Origin: Peptoniphilaceae bacterium
Lineage (GTDB): Bacteria; Bacillota; Clostridia; Tissierellales; Peptoniphilaceae
Length of the DNA: 64,000 bases
Direction of reading: 5' to 3'
Assembly: GCA_022779285.1 (NCBI GenBank)
Contig: JALFST010000002.1
Location: 1-64,000 of the forward strand
Shown here: positions 24,880-34,635 of the stretch, one piece after another
How the letters are laid out: each line of letters opens with the position of its first letter
Numbering within the stretch: the first letter of the stretch is position 1
Notes under the pieces: generated by a model
Databases searched by the model: none
What the model was told of the DNA's origin: nothing
Seen by the model: the letters and a program-made list of their open reading frames with translations, nothing else
Translations under genes and position numbers: made by a program

Positions 24880-25976
24880 AACGATCGTTATTCCCCTCCT
24901 TTTATATGACCAAAAGAGAGGCAATGCCTTTTTGGAAGTCCTGGCTGATTCGGGCGATTTCCATTTTATGCGCTTTGATCGTATGCGGTATCATGACAGC
25001 GCTGATTACGCATATCAATCCCTTGAAGTTTTACAGTACGGTCTTTGACGGCGCGATGGGCACGACGAGGCGCATTTGGAATCTCCTGCAGAACATGTCG
25101 ATTCTCCTTTGTATTTCGGTAGCGCTCACTCCGGCATTTCGCATGCGTTTCTGGAATATCGGCGGGGAGGGTCAGGTGCTGATCGGCGGAATGGCAACGG
25201 CGATTTGCATGATTGTTTTGGGAAGCAAGCTTCCTCTGCCGCTCCTTTTTGTCGTAATGCTGTTTGCAGCCCTTGCGGCCGGAGCGATTTGGGCGACCAT
25301 TCCGGCAATTTTCAAGGCAAAATGGAACACCAATGAGACGCTTTTCACGCTGATGATGAACTACATCGCGATTCAGATCGTTTCCTTTTTTTCTTTGAAA
25401 TGGTCGGTGCCGAAGGGCTCGGGACAAATCGGTGTGATCAATCAGCAGTCGCATATCGGCTGGCTGCCGCGCGTGTTCGGCAACCAATATTTATTGCCCA
25501 TTCTGATCGTGCTGGCCGTAACGGTATTTATGTATTTCTATTTGCGATCCACAAAGCACGGCTACGAAATCGCCGTGGTAGGTGAATCGGTCGACACGGC
25601 GCGCTATATCGGACTTCGCGTGCCCAAGGTGATGATCCGCACGCTTCTTCTTTCCGGAGCGCTTTGCGGATTAACGGGATTTCTGCTCGTTTCGGGGGTG
25701 GATCATACGATTGCGCCGGATACGGCAGCGGGGCGAGGCTTTACGGCGATCATGGTGTCATGGCTGGCTAAATTCAACACCTTCTATATGATTCTCACCT
25801 CACTTCTTCTCGTCTTTATGCAAAAGGGAGCGAGTGAAATTTCAACGGTGTATGGTCTCAACGATGCATTTTCGGAAATTCTTACAGGAATTATTATTTT
25901 CTTTATCATCGGGAGTGAGTTTTTTATCCAATATCGAGTTCATGCGCAGCGCATGGTGAAAGGAGAGGAAAAATGA
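24870..25976 (+). CDS. Nucleoside ABC importer permease 1
   Basis: This 368-residue polytopic permease belongs to the BPD_transp_2 group with two nucleoside-importer permeases (NupP type). FRMRFWNIGGEGQVLIGG is the typical EAA-like motif of this group, and GRGFTAIMVSWLAKFN matches the later loop. It overlaps the ATPase gene by 10 bp and the second permease by 4 bp (ATGA), so all are translationally coupled. Confidence 0.92.
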   Translation: MEVKRSLFPSFYMTKREAMPFWKSWLIRAISILCALIVCGIMTALITHINPLKFYSTVFDGAMGTTRRIWNLLQNMSILLCISVALTPAFRMRFWNIGGEGQVLIGGMATAICMIVLGSKLPLPLLFVVMLFAALAAGAIWATIPAIFKAKWNTNETLFTLMMNYIAIQIVSFFSLKWSVPKGSGQIGVINQQSHIGWLPRVFGNQYLLPILIVLAVTVFMYFYLRSTKHGYEIAVVGESVDTARYIGLRVPKVMIRTLLLSGALCGLTGFLLVSGVDHTIAPDTAAGRGFTAIMVSWLAKFNTFYMILTSLLLVFMQKGASEISTVYGLNDAFSEILTGIIIFFIIGSEFFIQYRVHAQRMVKGEEK

Positions 25977-26956
25977 TCGGAGCATTTATACATCGTGCCA
26001 TTATCCAAGGCATTCCTCTGCTCTACGGCTCCGTCGGGGAGATGATCACCGAAAAAGCGGGGCATCTCAATCTCGGAATCCCCGGCATTATGTACGTAGG
26101 CGCCATTTCGGGCGTTATCGGCGCATTCTTATATGAACAGTCTGTTCCGCCGGAGGCCATGAATGCCTTTCTGGCGGTGGGCATTCCTCTTTTCTTCTGT
26201 ATTGTATCTTCGCTTCTGATGGGATTGCTCTATTCCTTTTTGACCGTGACGCTCCACGCCAATCAGAATGTAACGGGTCTGGCGATGACGGTGTTCGGTA
26301 CCGGCGTCGGCAATTTTTTCGGCGGTTCTCTGATCAAATTGGTCAAGACGGACATGCCCTCCATTGCGCTGACACAGACGAGCGCCTATTTCCGCACGCC
26401 TTTGCCCTTTGCGGCATCTCTCGGAAGGGTGGGCGAGATCTTTTTTTCCTATAGCGCCATGACGTATCTTGCGATTATCATTGCAATCATATCTTCCATT
26501 GTTCTCTTTCGGACGCGTGTGGGACTCCAGCTTCGTGCGGTCGGGGAAAATCCCGCTACGGCCGATGCCGCGGGAATCAATGTCAATCGATACAAATATG
26601 TGGCAACGATGATCGGAAGTGTGATTGCAGGGCTGGGCGGCCTGTATTACATCATGGATTATGCCTTCGGCGTCTGGTCCAACAACGGATTCGGAGATCG
26701 AGGCTGGCTCTCGATTGCGCTCGTCATCTTCTGCATATGGCGTCCTCATTGGTCAATATTGGGATCCATTTTATTCGGAGGACTTTTCATCGTATACAAC
26801 TATATTCCCGATATCAGCATTGCGCAGCAGGAGCTGATCAAGATGCTGCCCTATGTGGTCACGATTTTTGTTCTGATCTTCATCAGCATGAAGAATTCGC
26901 ACGAAAACCAGCCCCCTGCGGGACTGGGAGAAAATTACTTCCGAGAAAACCGGTAG
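25973..26956 (+). CDS. Nucleoside ABC importer permease 2
   Basis: This 327-residue polytopic permease is NupQ-like, with ITEKAGHLNLGIPGIMYVGA near the N-terminus and LQLRAVGENPATADAAGINV in a central loop. It completes the importer with the preceding permease and ATPase. It ends 15 bp before an intrinsic terminator. Confidence 0.92.
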   Translation: MIGAFIHRAIIQGIPLLYGSVGEMITEKAGHLNLGIPGIMYVGAISGVIGAFLYEQSVPPEAMNAFLAVGIPLFFCIVSSLLMGLLYSFLTVTLHANQNVTGLAMTVFGTGVGNFFGGSLIKLVKTDMPSIALTQTSAYFRTPLPFAASLGRVGEIFFSYSAMTYLAIIIAIISSIVLFRTRVGLQLRAVGENPATADAAGINVNRYKYVATMIGSVIAGLGGLYYIMDYAFGVWSNNGFGDRGWLSIALVIFCIWRPHWSILGSILFGGLFIVYNYIPDISIAQQELIKMLPYVVTIFVLIFISMKNSHENQPPAGLGENYFRENR

Positions 26957-26970
26957 CGATGAATTTTGAA

Positions 26971-26995
26971 AGAGCGGGTCACCGCTCTTTTTTTG
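26971..26995 (+). terminator. Terminator of the nucleoside importer operon
   Basis: AGAGCGG (26971-26977) pairs with CCGCTCT (26982-26988), followed by a run of seven T. Confidence 0.88.
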
Positions 26996-27005
26996 TTTTT
27001 CACAG

Positions 27006-27034
27006 TTAACATTTTCGATTTTATTAGTTATAAT
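27006..27034 (+). promoter_or_regulatory. Ferritin promoter
   Basis: TTAACA (27006-27011) and TATAAT (27029-27034) are spaced by 17 bp, about 35 bp ahead of the ferritin start. Confidence 0.7.
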
Positions 27035-27068
27035 TAACATACATTCAATACATACCAGGGAGGTTATT

Positions 27069-27548
27069 ATGGAAAAGACAGTATTTGACGCATTGAATGA
27101 GCAGATCAACTTTGAGTTTTATTCCGGCTATATCTATCTGCAGGCAGGTCTTGCAATGGAGAAGGCAAATTATAAGGGATATTCTAAGTGGCTGATCGGC
27201 CATTATCAGGAAGAGCTTGATCACGCAAAGCAGTTTATTGACTACATGCTCAAGCGCGACGCGACTCCCGCATTGACGGATATCCATGTGGAGCCGCTGG
27301 AAATCAGCGAACCGCTGGATGTGGCCAAGCTCGTTTTGGAGCATGAAAAGAAGGTGACGGCGCGCATCTACAAGATTCATGATATTTCGAAAAAGGCCGA
27401 TGATTATGCAACAGAAATTTTCATGCATCAGTTCATCTCCGAGCAGATTGAGGAAGAGGATATCACCAAGGAAATCTTTGACAGCTTCACCTTGGCGGGC
27501 GACAGCGTTGCCGCAAAATTAGCGGTTGATCGCTCTTTGGAAGCATAA
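27069..27548 (+). CDS. ftnA: Ferritin (non-haem)
   Basis: This 159-residue ferritin oxidises Fe(II) and stores it as a mineral in a 24-subunit shell. Ferroxidase ligands can be placed: Glu16 in NEQINFEFYS, Glu49 and His52 in YQEELDHAKQ, Glu in EHEKKVTARI, and the QFISEQIEEE block near the C-terminus. Haem-ligand methionine of bacterioferritin is not evident. A ribosome binding site (GGGAGG) precedes the ATG. Single-gene unit with its own promoter and terminator. Confidence 0.95.
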   Translation: MEKTVFDALNEQINFEFYSGYIYLQAGLAMEKANYKGYSKWLIGHYQEELDHAKQFIDYMLKRDATPALTDIHVEPLEISEPLDVAKLVLEHEKKVTARIYKIHDISKKADDYATEIFMHQFISEQIEEEDITKEIFDSFTLAGDSVAAKLAVDRSLEA

Positions 27549-27582
27549 CGATTCTTCAGCGAAAAAGTGTTCAGAAAAAAGA

Positions 27583-27618
27583 TTGCCCATGGAGCCATAC
27601 TCCATGGGCAATTTCTTA
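27583..27618. terminator. Ferritin terminator
   Basis: ATTGCCCATGGAG (27583-27595) pairs perfectly with CTCCATGGGCAAT (27601-27613), followed by TTTC. It may also serve the convergent HAD gene operon. Confidence 0.88.
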
Positions 27619-27705
27619 CGTTTTTTATAGGAATCCCTCATGAAAAGCCGAACGTCCGGCGGAGGATCCGGCCCTTTCGATTTCATTTTGCCGATTCATT
27701 GCCGT

Positions 27706-28320
27706 TTACGCCTTCACATGTACACCTTTTTCGGCAAGCTTTTTACGAAGCTCCTCCACGTCATCGTTGAATACAATCGCATTCATTCCTGTGAATATGG
27801 CCGCCTCACAATTGGAAGGCAAATCATCGATAAAAACACTTTCTCCGGGAGAGATTCCGAATTTCTGATAGGCCAGAAGATAAATTTCCGGTTGCGGCTT
27901 GACGGTCTTTACATCGGCACTGATCAGCGTATCCTTGAAATAGCGGCTGGCAGGGATGCGCGGCCAGTACTCATGCTGTCTTGTGCTGGCATTTGAGATC
28001 AGATAGATGAAATAGCCGTTTTCGAAAAGCTCGGCGATGAGCGTCTCCATGCCTTCAATGGGAAGAATGGGGCGGTCCCACATTGTTATGAGCTTGGCAG
28101 CCGCGTCGCGAAGCCTTTCCGGAAGACGTGCGCAGATGATTTTTGCCGCATCCACATCTTCCAAAAGTCCGCGATCCATCTGTGCCCATTCCACGGAGCG
28201 AAAGAGCTCGCGCTCCAGCAAAAGGGAATCCTCCTTTGCAACATGGAGGCGTTCCAAAAAGATCCTTTTGTCAAAGCGCATCAGCACGCCGCCCATGTCA
28301 AATACAATATTTTTAATCAT
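27706..28320 (-). CDS. HAD-family hydrolase of the AfuA-type ABC operon
   Basis: This 204-residue HAD subclass IA phosphatase has motif I VFDMGGVLMRFD, motif II LISNAS, the lysine in VKTVKPQPEIY and motif III VFIDDLPSNCEAA. The GGVL variant is seen in sugar-phosphatase-like members. Its start overlaps the permease stop (TGATG), so it is the last gene of the transporter operon. That linkage suggests it acts on the imported, phosphorylated compound. Confidence 0.87.
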   Translation of the reverse strand: MIKNIVFDMGGVLMRFDKRIFLERLHVAKEDSLLLERELFRSVEWAQMDRGLLEDVDAAKIICARLPERLRDAAAKLITMWDRPILPIEGMETLIAELFENGYFIYLISNASTRQHEYWPRIPASRYFKDTLISADVKTVKPQPEIYLLAYQKFGISPGESVFIDDLPSNCEAAIFTGMNAIVFNDDVEELRKKLAEKGVHVKA

Positions 28321-29978
28321 CAGATTATTTTCACCTTTCCTTTGGTTACACGGAATACAATGGCAAGCAGGAGAGCGGTAGACACCGTTAAAATCGTTGC
28401 CAGCGCGCCGGCCGTTCCATCAGACATTCGGGTAACCTCCTGATAGATCGCAACGGAGATCGTAGAGGTTCGTCCGCTATAGAGCATGATGGAGCTGGAC
28501 AGCTCGTTGATGCAGGTGATCAGGGAAAGCACCACGCCGCTCATCAGTCCCGGAATCATCATGCGCGCCGTTACGGTAAAGAAGGTCTTCATGGGACTGA
28601 CTCCCAGGTTGATGGACGCCTCCTCGATATAAGGATCCATTTGATAGAGAAAGGCGCTCCCCGATCGAATCGTATAGGGCAGTTTTCGCACAATATAGGA
28701 AATGATCATGATTGCGGAGGTTCCAACCAAAACGATCGGAGGACGGTTAAAGGCGATAATCAGTCCGATGCCGAGTACTGAGCCCGGAATTACGTACGGG
28801 AACATGATGAGAATATCGATGATCTGCGACGCCTTGCTTTTTTTGCGTACCAGGACATAGCTGACAAGAACTCCGATGAGAATGATAAAGAATACCGCCG
28901 TAAAGGCATAGACATAGGTATTTCGGATATTCAGGGAAAGCTTGCTTGCAATCGTCCTGTAATTGTTAAAATTGATGCCCTTGATCATGCCGGAGAAGCT
29001 GCGCTCGATAAAGGACTGTGCAATCACGACCAGCTGAGGAAACAGCGCAACGATCACGACCAGATAGATGGGAAGGCTTGCCAGAAAGCGCTTCATGCCG
29101 TGCAGCTTCGTTTCCTGCGGAGGACGAAGGGCGCTCATCATATAGTTTTTCTTATCCACGATGAGCTTTTGTACCAATAAAACCGCGAGGGAACAAACGA
29201 CAATAATGACCGAAAGTGCGGAGGCCATATAAGGGTTGGTTGCACTTTCCGACATATATTCGTTATATACCATAACCGGAAGCACCGTATAGCCCTCTCC
29301 GAGGAGCATGGGCGTGCCGAAATCCGCAAGACAGGTCATAAAGACCATGATGCAGCCGGCGAGGATGGACGGAAGAATCACAGGAAGCGTTACGGTCCAG
29401 ATGCGGCGAAGCTTGCTCATGCCCAAATTTTCCGCCGCCTCCTCCAGCGAGGAATCGATGCTGTTCATGGCGCCGCTGGCATAGAGATAGATGTAGGGGA
29501 AAAGATGAAGGGTAAAGACGAAGATAATGCCGTTTCTTCCGTAGATGGTGGGCAGAAGCACACCGATTTTTTCAAAAAGCTGCGTAATCAATCCCGAACG
29601 CCCCAGAAGAATGATCCACGAATAGGCTCCGATGAACGGGGGACTCATAAGAGACAGGATAATGCCGATATGCAGCGCCTTCTTCCCGAAAATATTGTAC
29701 CGTGTCATGAGATAAGCGATGGGAAGTCCCACAAGGGTGGCAAAGAATACCGTTCCCGCACATACGACAAAGGAATGGAGCAGGGAGGTATAGTAATACG
29801 GCTTGGAGAAAAAACGACGGAAATTGTAAAGCGTGACGCCGTCGACCTTATTGGAGAAAATGCTTTTCGCAAGAATGTTGTAGAACGGATAGATAATGCA
29901 GATTCCCAATCCGATAAAAACGAAGACCTTGACGAAAAACCAAAAATCGGGGCGCCACTTTTGCACACTTTTTTTCAT
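28320..29978 (-). CDS. ABC permease, FbpB/AfuB type (fused two-domain)
   Basis: This 552-residue membrane protein has two BPD_transp_1 permease domains in tandem. EAA-type motifs are visible as EEAAENLGMSKLRRIWTVTLP in the first half and EEASINLGVSPMKTFFTVTARM in the second. About twelve helices are predicted by eye. It follows the ATPase with a TGATG overlap. The family carries ferric iron (FbpB) or hexose phosphates (AfuB). Confidence 0.9.
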   Translation of the reverse strand: MKKSVQKWRPDFWFFVKVFVFIGLGICIIYPFYNILAKSIFSNKVDGVTLYNFRRFFSKPYYYTSLLHSFVVCAGTVFFATLVGLPIAYLMTRYNIFGKKALHIGIILSLMSPPFIGAYSWIILLGRSGLITQLFEKIGVLLPTIYGRNGIIFVFTLHLFPYIYLYASGAMNSIDSSLEEAAENLGMSKLRRIWTVTLPVILPSILAGCIMVFMTCLADFGTPMLLGEGYTVLPVMVYNEYMSESATNPYMASALSVIIVVCSLAVLLVQKLIVDKKNYMMSALRPPQETKLHGMKRFLASLPIYLVVIVALFPQLVVIAQSFIERSFSGMIKGINFNNYRTIASKLSLNIRNTYVYAFTAVFFIILIGVLVSYVLVRKKSKASQIIDILIMFPYVIPGSVLGIGLIIAFNRPPIVLVGTSAIMIISYIVRKLPYTIRSGSAFLYQMDPYIEEASINLGVSPMKTFFTVTARMMIPGLMSGVVLSLITCINELSSSIMLYSGRTSTISVAIYQEVTRMSDGTAGALATILTVSTALLLAIVFRVTKGKVKII

Positions 29979-31048
29979 CAGTTGAGCACCTCCTCCGTTT
30001 CAGCGGTAAAGAGCGTGATTTTGGAAGGTACAAAGTGAATGTGCACCTTTTCACCGACGGCATGGTTTTCCTCGGTGTCCTTTGTATACTCGTTGATTTG
30101 AATGGATTGACCGTCGGCAAGAGTGACCTCATATTCGATATAATCGCCGAGGAAGGTTGCAAAGCTGACCGTACCGGGAAGCCCGTGATCGCTGAAGAAA
30201 AGCTGCTCCGGACGTGCCGCTAAAATAGCGGGACCATTGTAATCACGCATAAGAGACAGGTGTAATGTGGGCTCGCCCTTGATGCTTATGGCTGCATTCT
30301 CCTTGCTTCCCGTGACTTGACAGTCCAGAAAATTGGAAACGCCGATAAAACCGGCGACAAATGGATTGGCGGGATAATTATAGATTTCCTGCGGTGTGCC
30401 GATTTGCTTGATCACACCATCTTTCATGACAGCAATGCGATCGGAAATGGACAGCGCCTCCTCCTGATCGTGTGTGACATAGACGGTGGTAATGCCGAGC
30501 TGATGTTGAAGCTTTTTGATGACTGTGCGCATCTGCACGCGCAGCTTGGCATCAAGATTGGACAGCGGCTCATCCATCAAAAGTACATTGGGCTCGATGA
30601 CAAACGCACGCGCCAAAGCGACACGCTGCTGCTGTCCGCCGGACAGCTCGCTGGGCTTGCGCTTTGCCAGATGTGAAATTTGCACCTGCTCCAACGCCTT
30701 TTGAACGCGTCCCGCAATTTGACTTTTCGGCACTCTGTGCGCCTTGAGGCCGTAGGCTACATTTTCTTCTACGGTGAGATGTGGAAAAATCGCATAATTT
30801 TGGAACACCATGCCGATGTCACGCTTATGAGCGGGCACATGATTGATCAGCTGTTCACCGATATGAATTTCGCCCTCTTCAATGGAGTTAAAACCGGCAA
30901 TCATGCGCAAAAGCGTGGTTTTCCCACAGCCTGAAGGCCCGAGCAGCGTAAAGAATTCGCCCTCCTTGATGTTCATGGAAACGCTGTGCAGCGCAGTAAA
31001 ATCACCATATCGTTTGACGGCATCCTGGATGATGACCGCATTACTCAT
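29978..31048 (-). CDS. ABC ATPase, FbpC/AfuC type
   Basis: This 356-residue CUT1-like ATPase has Walker A GPSGCGKTT (about 39-47), signature LSGGQQQRVALA, Walker B VLLMDEPLSNLD and the switch in VYVTHDQEEA. A C-terminal TOBE-type domain (ILAARPEQLFF) follows. It is separated from the binding-protein gene by a terminator hairpin and overlaps the permease gene. Confidence 0.93.
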   Translation of the reverse strand: MSNAVIIQDAVKRYGDFTALHSVSMNIKEGEFFTLLGPSGCGKTTLLRMIAGFNSIEEGEIHIGEQLINHVPAHKRDIGMVFQNYAIFPHLTVEENVAYGLKAHRVPKSQIAGRVQKALEQVQISHLAKRKPSELSGGQQQRVALARAFVIEPNVLLMDEPLSNLDAKLRVQMRTVIKKLQHQLGITTVYVTHDQEEALSISDRIAVMKDGVIKQIGTPQEIYNYPANPFVAGFIGVSNFLDCQVTGSKENAAISIKGEPTLHLSLMRDYNGPAILAARPEQLFFSDHGLPGTVSFATFLGDYIEYEVTLADGQSIQINEYTKDTEENHAVGEKVHIHFVPSKITLFTAETEEVLN

Positions 31049-31065
31049 AATATCCTCCTCCGGTT

Positions 31066-31099
31066 AAAAACGGGTGTCATGGGAGACCCCTGACACCCG
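31066..31099 (-). terminator. Attenuator between binding protein and ATPase genes
   Basis: On the minus strand CGGGTGTCA and TGACACCCG (31091-31099 and 31071-31079) form a perfect stem followed by TTTTT. It lies after the solute-binding gene and before the ATPase gene, so it should let more binding protein than transporter be made. Confidence 0.85.
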
Positions 31100-31154
31100 A
31101 CGAGCGGAATGACACAACCCTTGCGGAGACTGTGTCGTTTTTCTTTTATTTTGT

Positions 31155-32222
31155 TTATTTCACGGTCAGATCGTTCCACTTTTCGATAATGGAATCGCGC
31201 TCGGTTGCAGCAAAATGGAAATCATAATCTCCCATATCGATGTCGGTAAGCGGAGCCAGTCCGACGGGAGTAATGTCGCTGCGAACAGGGCGGCGTGCAA
31301 ATTCCTGATTCTGCTCCGTCTGGCATTCCTTACCGGTGACAAAATCGATAAAGAGCTTTGCGTTTTCACTGTTCGGAGCGCCCTTAATCAGTGCAACGCC
31401 ATCGGGAACGGCGGAATCCTTTTGGGGATAGACAAATCCGATGTCAGGATTATCCTTGTACAGGACAGCGCTCTTTTCAATGGTGATCCCCAATGCGTAT
31501 TCGCCGGAGGCGACGAGCTTGTGAGCATTTCCCGAGGAATCCTGAATTTTGCCGTCAAGGTTCGCAATGAATTTCTCAACCAATGACCAGCCTTCCTCCA
31601 TGCTCGGCTGGCTGAAGAGCATCGTGCAAAGCTGCGTATAAGCAGATCCGGATTTGGCAGGAGAAGCATATGCGATCTTGCCCTTCAGAGCGGGATTTGT
31701 TAAGTCCTCCCAGGTTTTCGGAACATCTTTTTCATCGATCATTTTCTTGTTGTAGATAAAGACCATGGGCAGAGGACTTTCGCCGGTCCAATAGTTGTCC
31801 TTATCCTTGAATTTCGCGTCGATGACATCGTCATTCGCCGTCACATAGGGCTCCAGATATTCGGTATAGGCTGCTACGGTATCCGCTCCGCCGCCCCAAA
31901 GCACATCTCCCTGCGGGTTTGCCGATTCCGCAACGATGCGCTGTGCAAGCTCACCGGTACCGGCAGCAACTGTACTTACCTTAATATTCGGATAGGTTTT
32001 TTCAAAGAGTGCGACACCTGCCGCCAGGGGATCCGCATCATGGGGTGAATACACAACAAGATTTCCCGTATAATCTTCCGGCTTTTTTTCTCCCGTCTGT
32101 GTGCTGGCCGCCGCAGAGCCGGAGGTCTCTGTTTTTTTCGGATCCGAGGAGCTTCCCCCGTTGCCACAGGCAGTGAGCGCCAGGGCTGCTGCCAACAATA
32201 CCGATAATGTCCTTGCTTTCAT
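31155..32222 (-). CDS. Extracellular solute-binding lipoprotein, AfuA/FbpA type
   Basis: This 355-residue protein has a lipoprotein signal (lipobox LTACG, Cys at about 19), a Ser/Thr-rich linker and a type 2 periplasmic-binding fold. The VVYSPHDADPL, AAGTGELAQRI and DVLWGGGAD blocks resemble hexose-phosphate-binding AfuA more than classical iron-binding FbpA, whose tyrosine pair I do not recognise. The ATG at 32222 follows GGAGGAGA. It is the first gene of an operon with ATPase, permease and HAD phosphatase. Iron is the alternative substrate. Confidence 0.88.
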   Translation of the reverse strand: MKARTLSVLLAAALALTACGNGGSSSDPKKTETSGSAAASTQTGEKKPEDYTGNLVVYSPHDADPLAAGVALFEKTYPNIKVSTVAAGTGELAQRIVAESANPQGDVLWGGGADTVAAYTEYLEPYVTANDDVIDAKFKDKDNYWTGESPLPMVFIYNKKMIDEKDVPKTWEDLTNPALKGKIAYASPAKSGSAYTQLCTMLFSQPSMEEGWSLVEKFIANLDGKIQDSSGNAHKLVASGEYALGITIEKSAVLYKDNPDIGFVYPQKDSAVPDGVALIKGAPNSENAKLFIDFVTGKECQTEQNQEFARRPVRSDITPVGLAPLTDIDMGDYDFHFAATERDSIIEKWNDLTVK

Positions 32223-32452
32223 GTTTCTCCTCCAAAAAATTGTGTTTTCATAGCTTTCGCATATTGAATGAAATAAATATATCATGATCTGTAAAATGTG
32301 GCAACGTTTGCGAGCCGGAATTGCCGGCCGGAATGTGATGGAATGTGATATTGAAGGCATGCTCATACTTTTTACAAAAATGTTGAGGATGATAGAAAAA
32401 GGGTAAAGATAGTCAAAACATTCAAACCGAATGCCTGAAAGAGAGGAAAATT

Positions 32453-34513
32453 ATGCTGAATAACAATCCATCGGACAACGGCCCCAAAAGACCTCGTTCG
32501 CTGATTTACTACTATATATCCGTATTTGTGATTCTTCTGGTGGTGCAGTTTTTCGTATCTCCGATTCTTCGCAGATCCACCACCAAAGAAGTCAGCTATT
32601 CCGAATTTGTCGCCATGGTCAATGCGGATAAAGTGACAAGGGTTGAGAATAAGGGAAATTACTATGAATTTGCGGCGAAGGACGATACGGGCAAGGAGGG
32701 GATTTACAAGACCGGTCCATGGGAAGACGAAAAACTGACGCAGCTTTTGACGGAAAAAGGGGTGAAGTTCGGCGCGAAAATTCCGCAAACGATCAATCCG
32801 TTCTTATCGCTGTTGATTTCATTCGCGGTTCCGGTCGCCATCCTTTGGCTCATGGGCCGCTATCTCATGAAAAATCTGGGCGGAGGCATGGGCAATGCAA
32901 TCAGCTTTGGAAAATCCAATGCCAAGGTCTATGTCAAAGCCAAGAACGGAAAACACTTTTCAGACGTTGCGGGACAGGATGAGGCGAAGGAAAGTCTTAC
33001 GGAAATCGTGGATTTTCTGAAACGTCCTGAACGCTATGAACAAATTGGAGCGGTGATTCCCAAGGGTGTGCTTTTAGTAGGTCCTCCGGGAACCGGTAAA
33101 ACCTTGCTGGCAAAGGCCGTTGCCGGAGAAGCCGATGTTCCCTTCTTTTCCATTTCGGGCTCCGAATTTGTGGAGCTCTTTGTCGGAATGGGAGCATCAA
33201 AGGTGCGTGATCTTTTCAGCGAAGCAAAGAAAAAAGCACCCTGTATCATTTTTATCGATGAGATTGATGCCATCGGAAAGCGCCGCGATTCCTCCGGTTT
33301 TGGCGGAAATGATGAACGCGAGCAGACGCTGAATCAGCTTCTTGCCGAAATGGACGGCTTTGAAGGAAATACGGGTGTTGTGATCCTGGCGGCGACCAAC
33401 CGTCCTGAGATTCTGGATCCTGCGCTGACCCGTCCGGGAAGATTTGACCGTCAGGTGCGCGTGGAGCTTCCGGATATTCGCGGGCGTGAGGAAATTCTCA
33501 AGGTGCATGCCAAGGATGTTCGCATGGAGAGGGATGTGGATCTCAAGCAGGTGGCGCGCATGACAGCGGGTGCTTCCGGAGCGGACCTTGCGAATATCAT
33601 CAATGAGGGCGCGCTGATGGCGGTTCGCGCAGGGAGAAATCAGGTAACCACGGAGGATCTGATCGAATCCGTGGAAACGGTCATCGCCGGTATGCAAAAG
33701 AAGCATTCCGTGATTACGGATCGGGATAAACGGATGATTGCCTACCATGAGGTTGGTCATGCCTTGGTAGCGGCACTCCAAAAGCATACCGCACCGGTCA
33801 CAAAAATCACGATTATTCCACGCACCTCCGGTGCCCTTGGCTATACCATGCAGGTGGACGAGGAAGAAAAGGTGATTATGACCCGCGATGATTTATTCAA
33901 GGAGATCGTTACATTCACGGGCGGACGTACGGCAGAGGAGCTGATTTTCCACACCAAAACGACGGGCGCTTCCAACGATATCGAACGTGCAACGAAAATC
34001 GCGCGTGCCATGGTCACACGCTATGGAATGACGGATGATTTTGATTTCATCGCTTTGGAAACATCCAGCAACCGCTATTTAGGCGGCGATGCGGAGCTTC
34101 AGGCGGCGCCGCATACCGCATCGGATATTGATAACAAGGTGCGTGAGATTATTTCGGAAGCGCATCAAGAAGCGACCCGGATTCTTACGACGCATGAAAA
34201 GCAGCTTCACGATATTGCCGAATACCTTTTGAAGGAAGAGACGATTACCGGCGAAAAATTCATGGAGGTGCTCAACGAGTCTCTCGAATCAGAGGGAAGA
34301 GAACGCATTGATTTTCAGCCGGAGGAAGATGCTTCAGCCTCGCAGGAAGCAGCACAGTCCGGGCATGGAGACCGCACAGACGAAAACGCAAAATCCGCAG
34401 ACGAAGGCGGAAGGCCAGCGGCGGACGAAGGTGGAAAGCCCACGGATGAAGACAAAGAAGCCGCAGAGGAAACCGGAAAGCCGACAGATGAAGGCGGAAA
34501 AAGTCTGTACTGA
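32453..34513 (+). CDS. ftsH: ATP-dependent zinc metalloprotease FtsH
   Basis: This 686-residue membrane AAA+ protease degrades damaged membrane proteins and selected regulators. Two N-terminal transmembrane helices (about 20-42 and 115-135) enclose a small extracytoplasmic domain. Walker A GPPGTGKT (about 210-217), Walker [12 protein letters not shown], the SRH region and the zinc motif HEVGH (about 432-436) are intact. The last roughly 45 residues are an acidic repetitive tail of DEGG(K/R)P units, unlike the usual FtsH end. The ATG follows AGAGAGGAAA. Confidence 0.97.
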   Translation: MLNNNPSDNGPKRPRSLIYYYISVFVILLVVQFFVSPILRRSTTKEVSYSEFVAMVNADKVTRVENKGNYYEFAAKDDTGKEGIYKTGPWEDEKLTQLLTEKGVKFGAKIPQTINPFLSLLISFAVPVAILWLMGRYLMKNLGGGMGNAISFGKSNAKVYVKAKNGKHFSDVAGQDEAKESLTEIVDFLKRPERYEQIGAVIPKGVLLVGPPGTGKTLLAKAVAGEADVPFFSISGSEFVELFVGMGASKVRDLFSEAKKKAPCIIFIDEIDAIGKRRDSSGFGGNDEREQTLNQLLAEMDGFEGNTGVVILAATNRPEILDPALTRPGRFDRQVRVELPDIRGREEILKVHAKDVRMERDVDLKQVARMTAGASGADLANIINEGALMAVRAGRNQVTTEDLIESVETVIAGMQKKHSVITDRDKRMIAYHEVGHALVAALQKHTAPVTKITIIPRTSGALGYTMQVDEEEKVIMTRDDLFKEIVTFTGGRTAEELIFHTKTTGASNDIERATKIARAMVTRYGMTDDFDFIALETSSNRYLGGDAELQAAPHTASDIDNKVREIISEAHQEATRILTTHEKQLHDIAEYLLKEETITGEKFMEVLNESLESEGRERIDFQPEEDASASQEAAQSGHGDRTDENAKSADEGGRPAADEGGKPTDEDKEAAEETGKPTDEGGKSLY

Positions 34514-34558
34514 AAAGAGCCCGCCGAAGGGCTGATCAATCGAAGGAATTCAAAATAA

Positions 34559-34600
34559 GATGGCTGAGCTTCCATATTTTCGGAAGCTCAGCCATCTTTT
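34559..34600. terminator. Bidirectional terminator between ftsH and the ABC permease
   Basis: GATGGCTGAGCTTCC (34559-34573) pairs perfectly with GGAAGCTCAGCCATC (34582-34596), with T runs on both sides. Confidence 0.93.
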
Positions 34601-34635
34601 GCGCCTGTCATTCAGATTGTTGCGGCTCTGATTCT

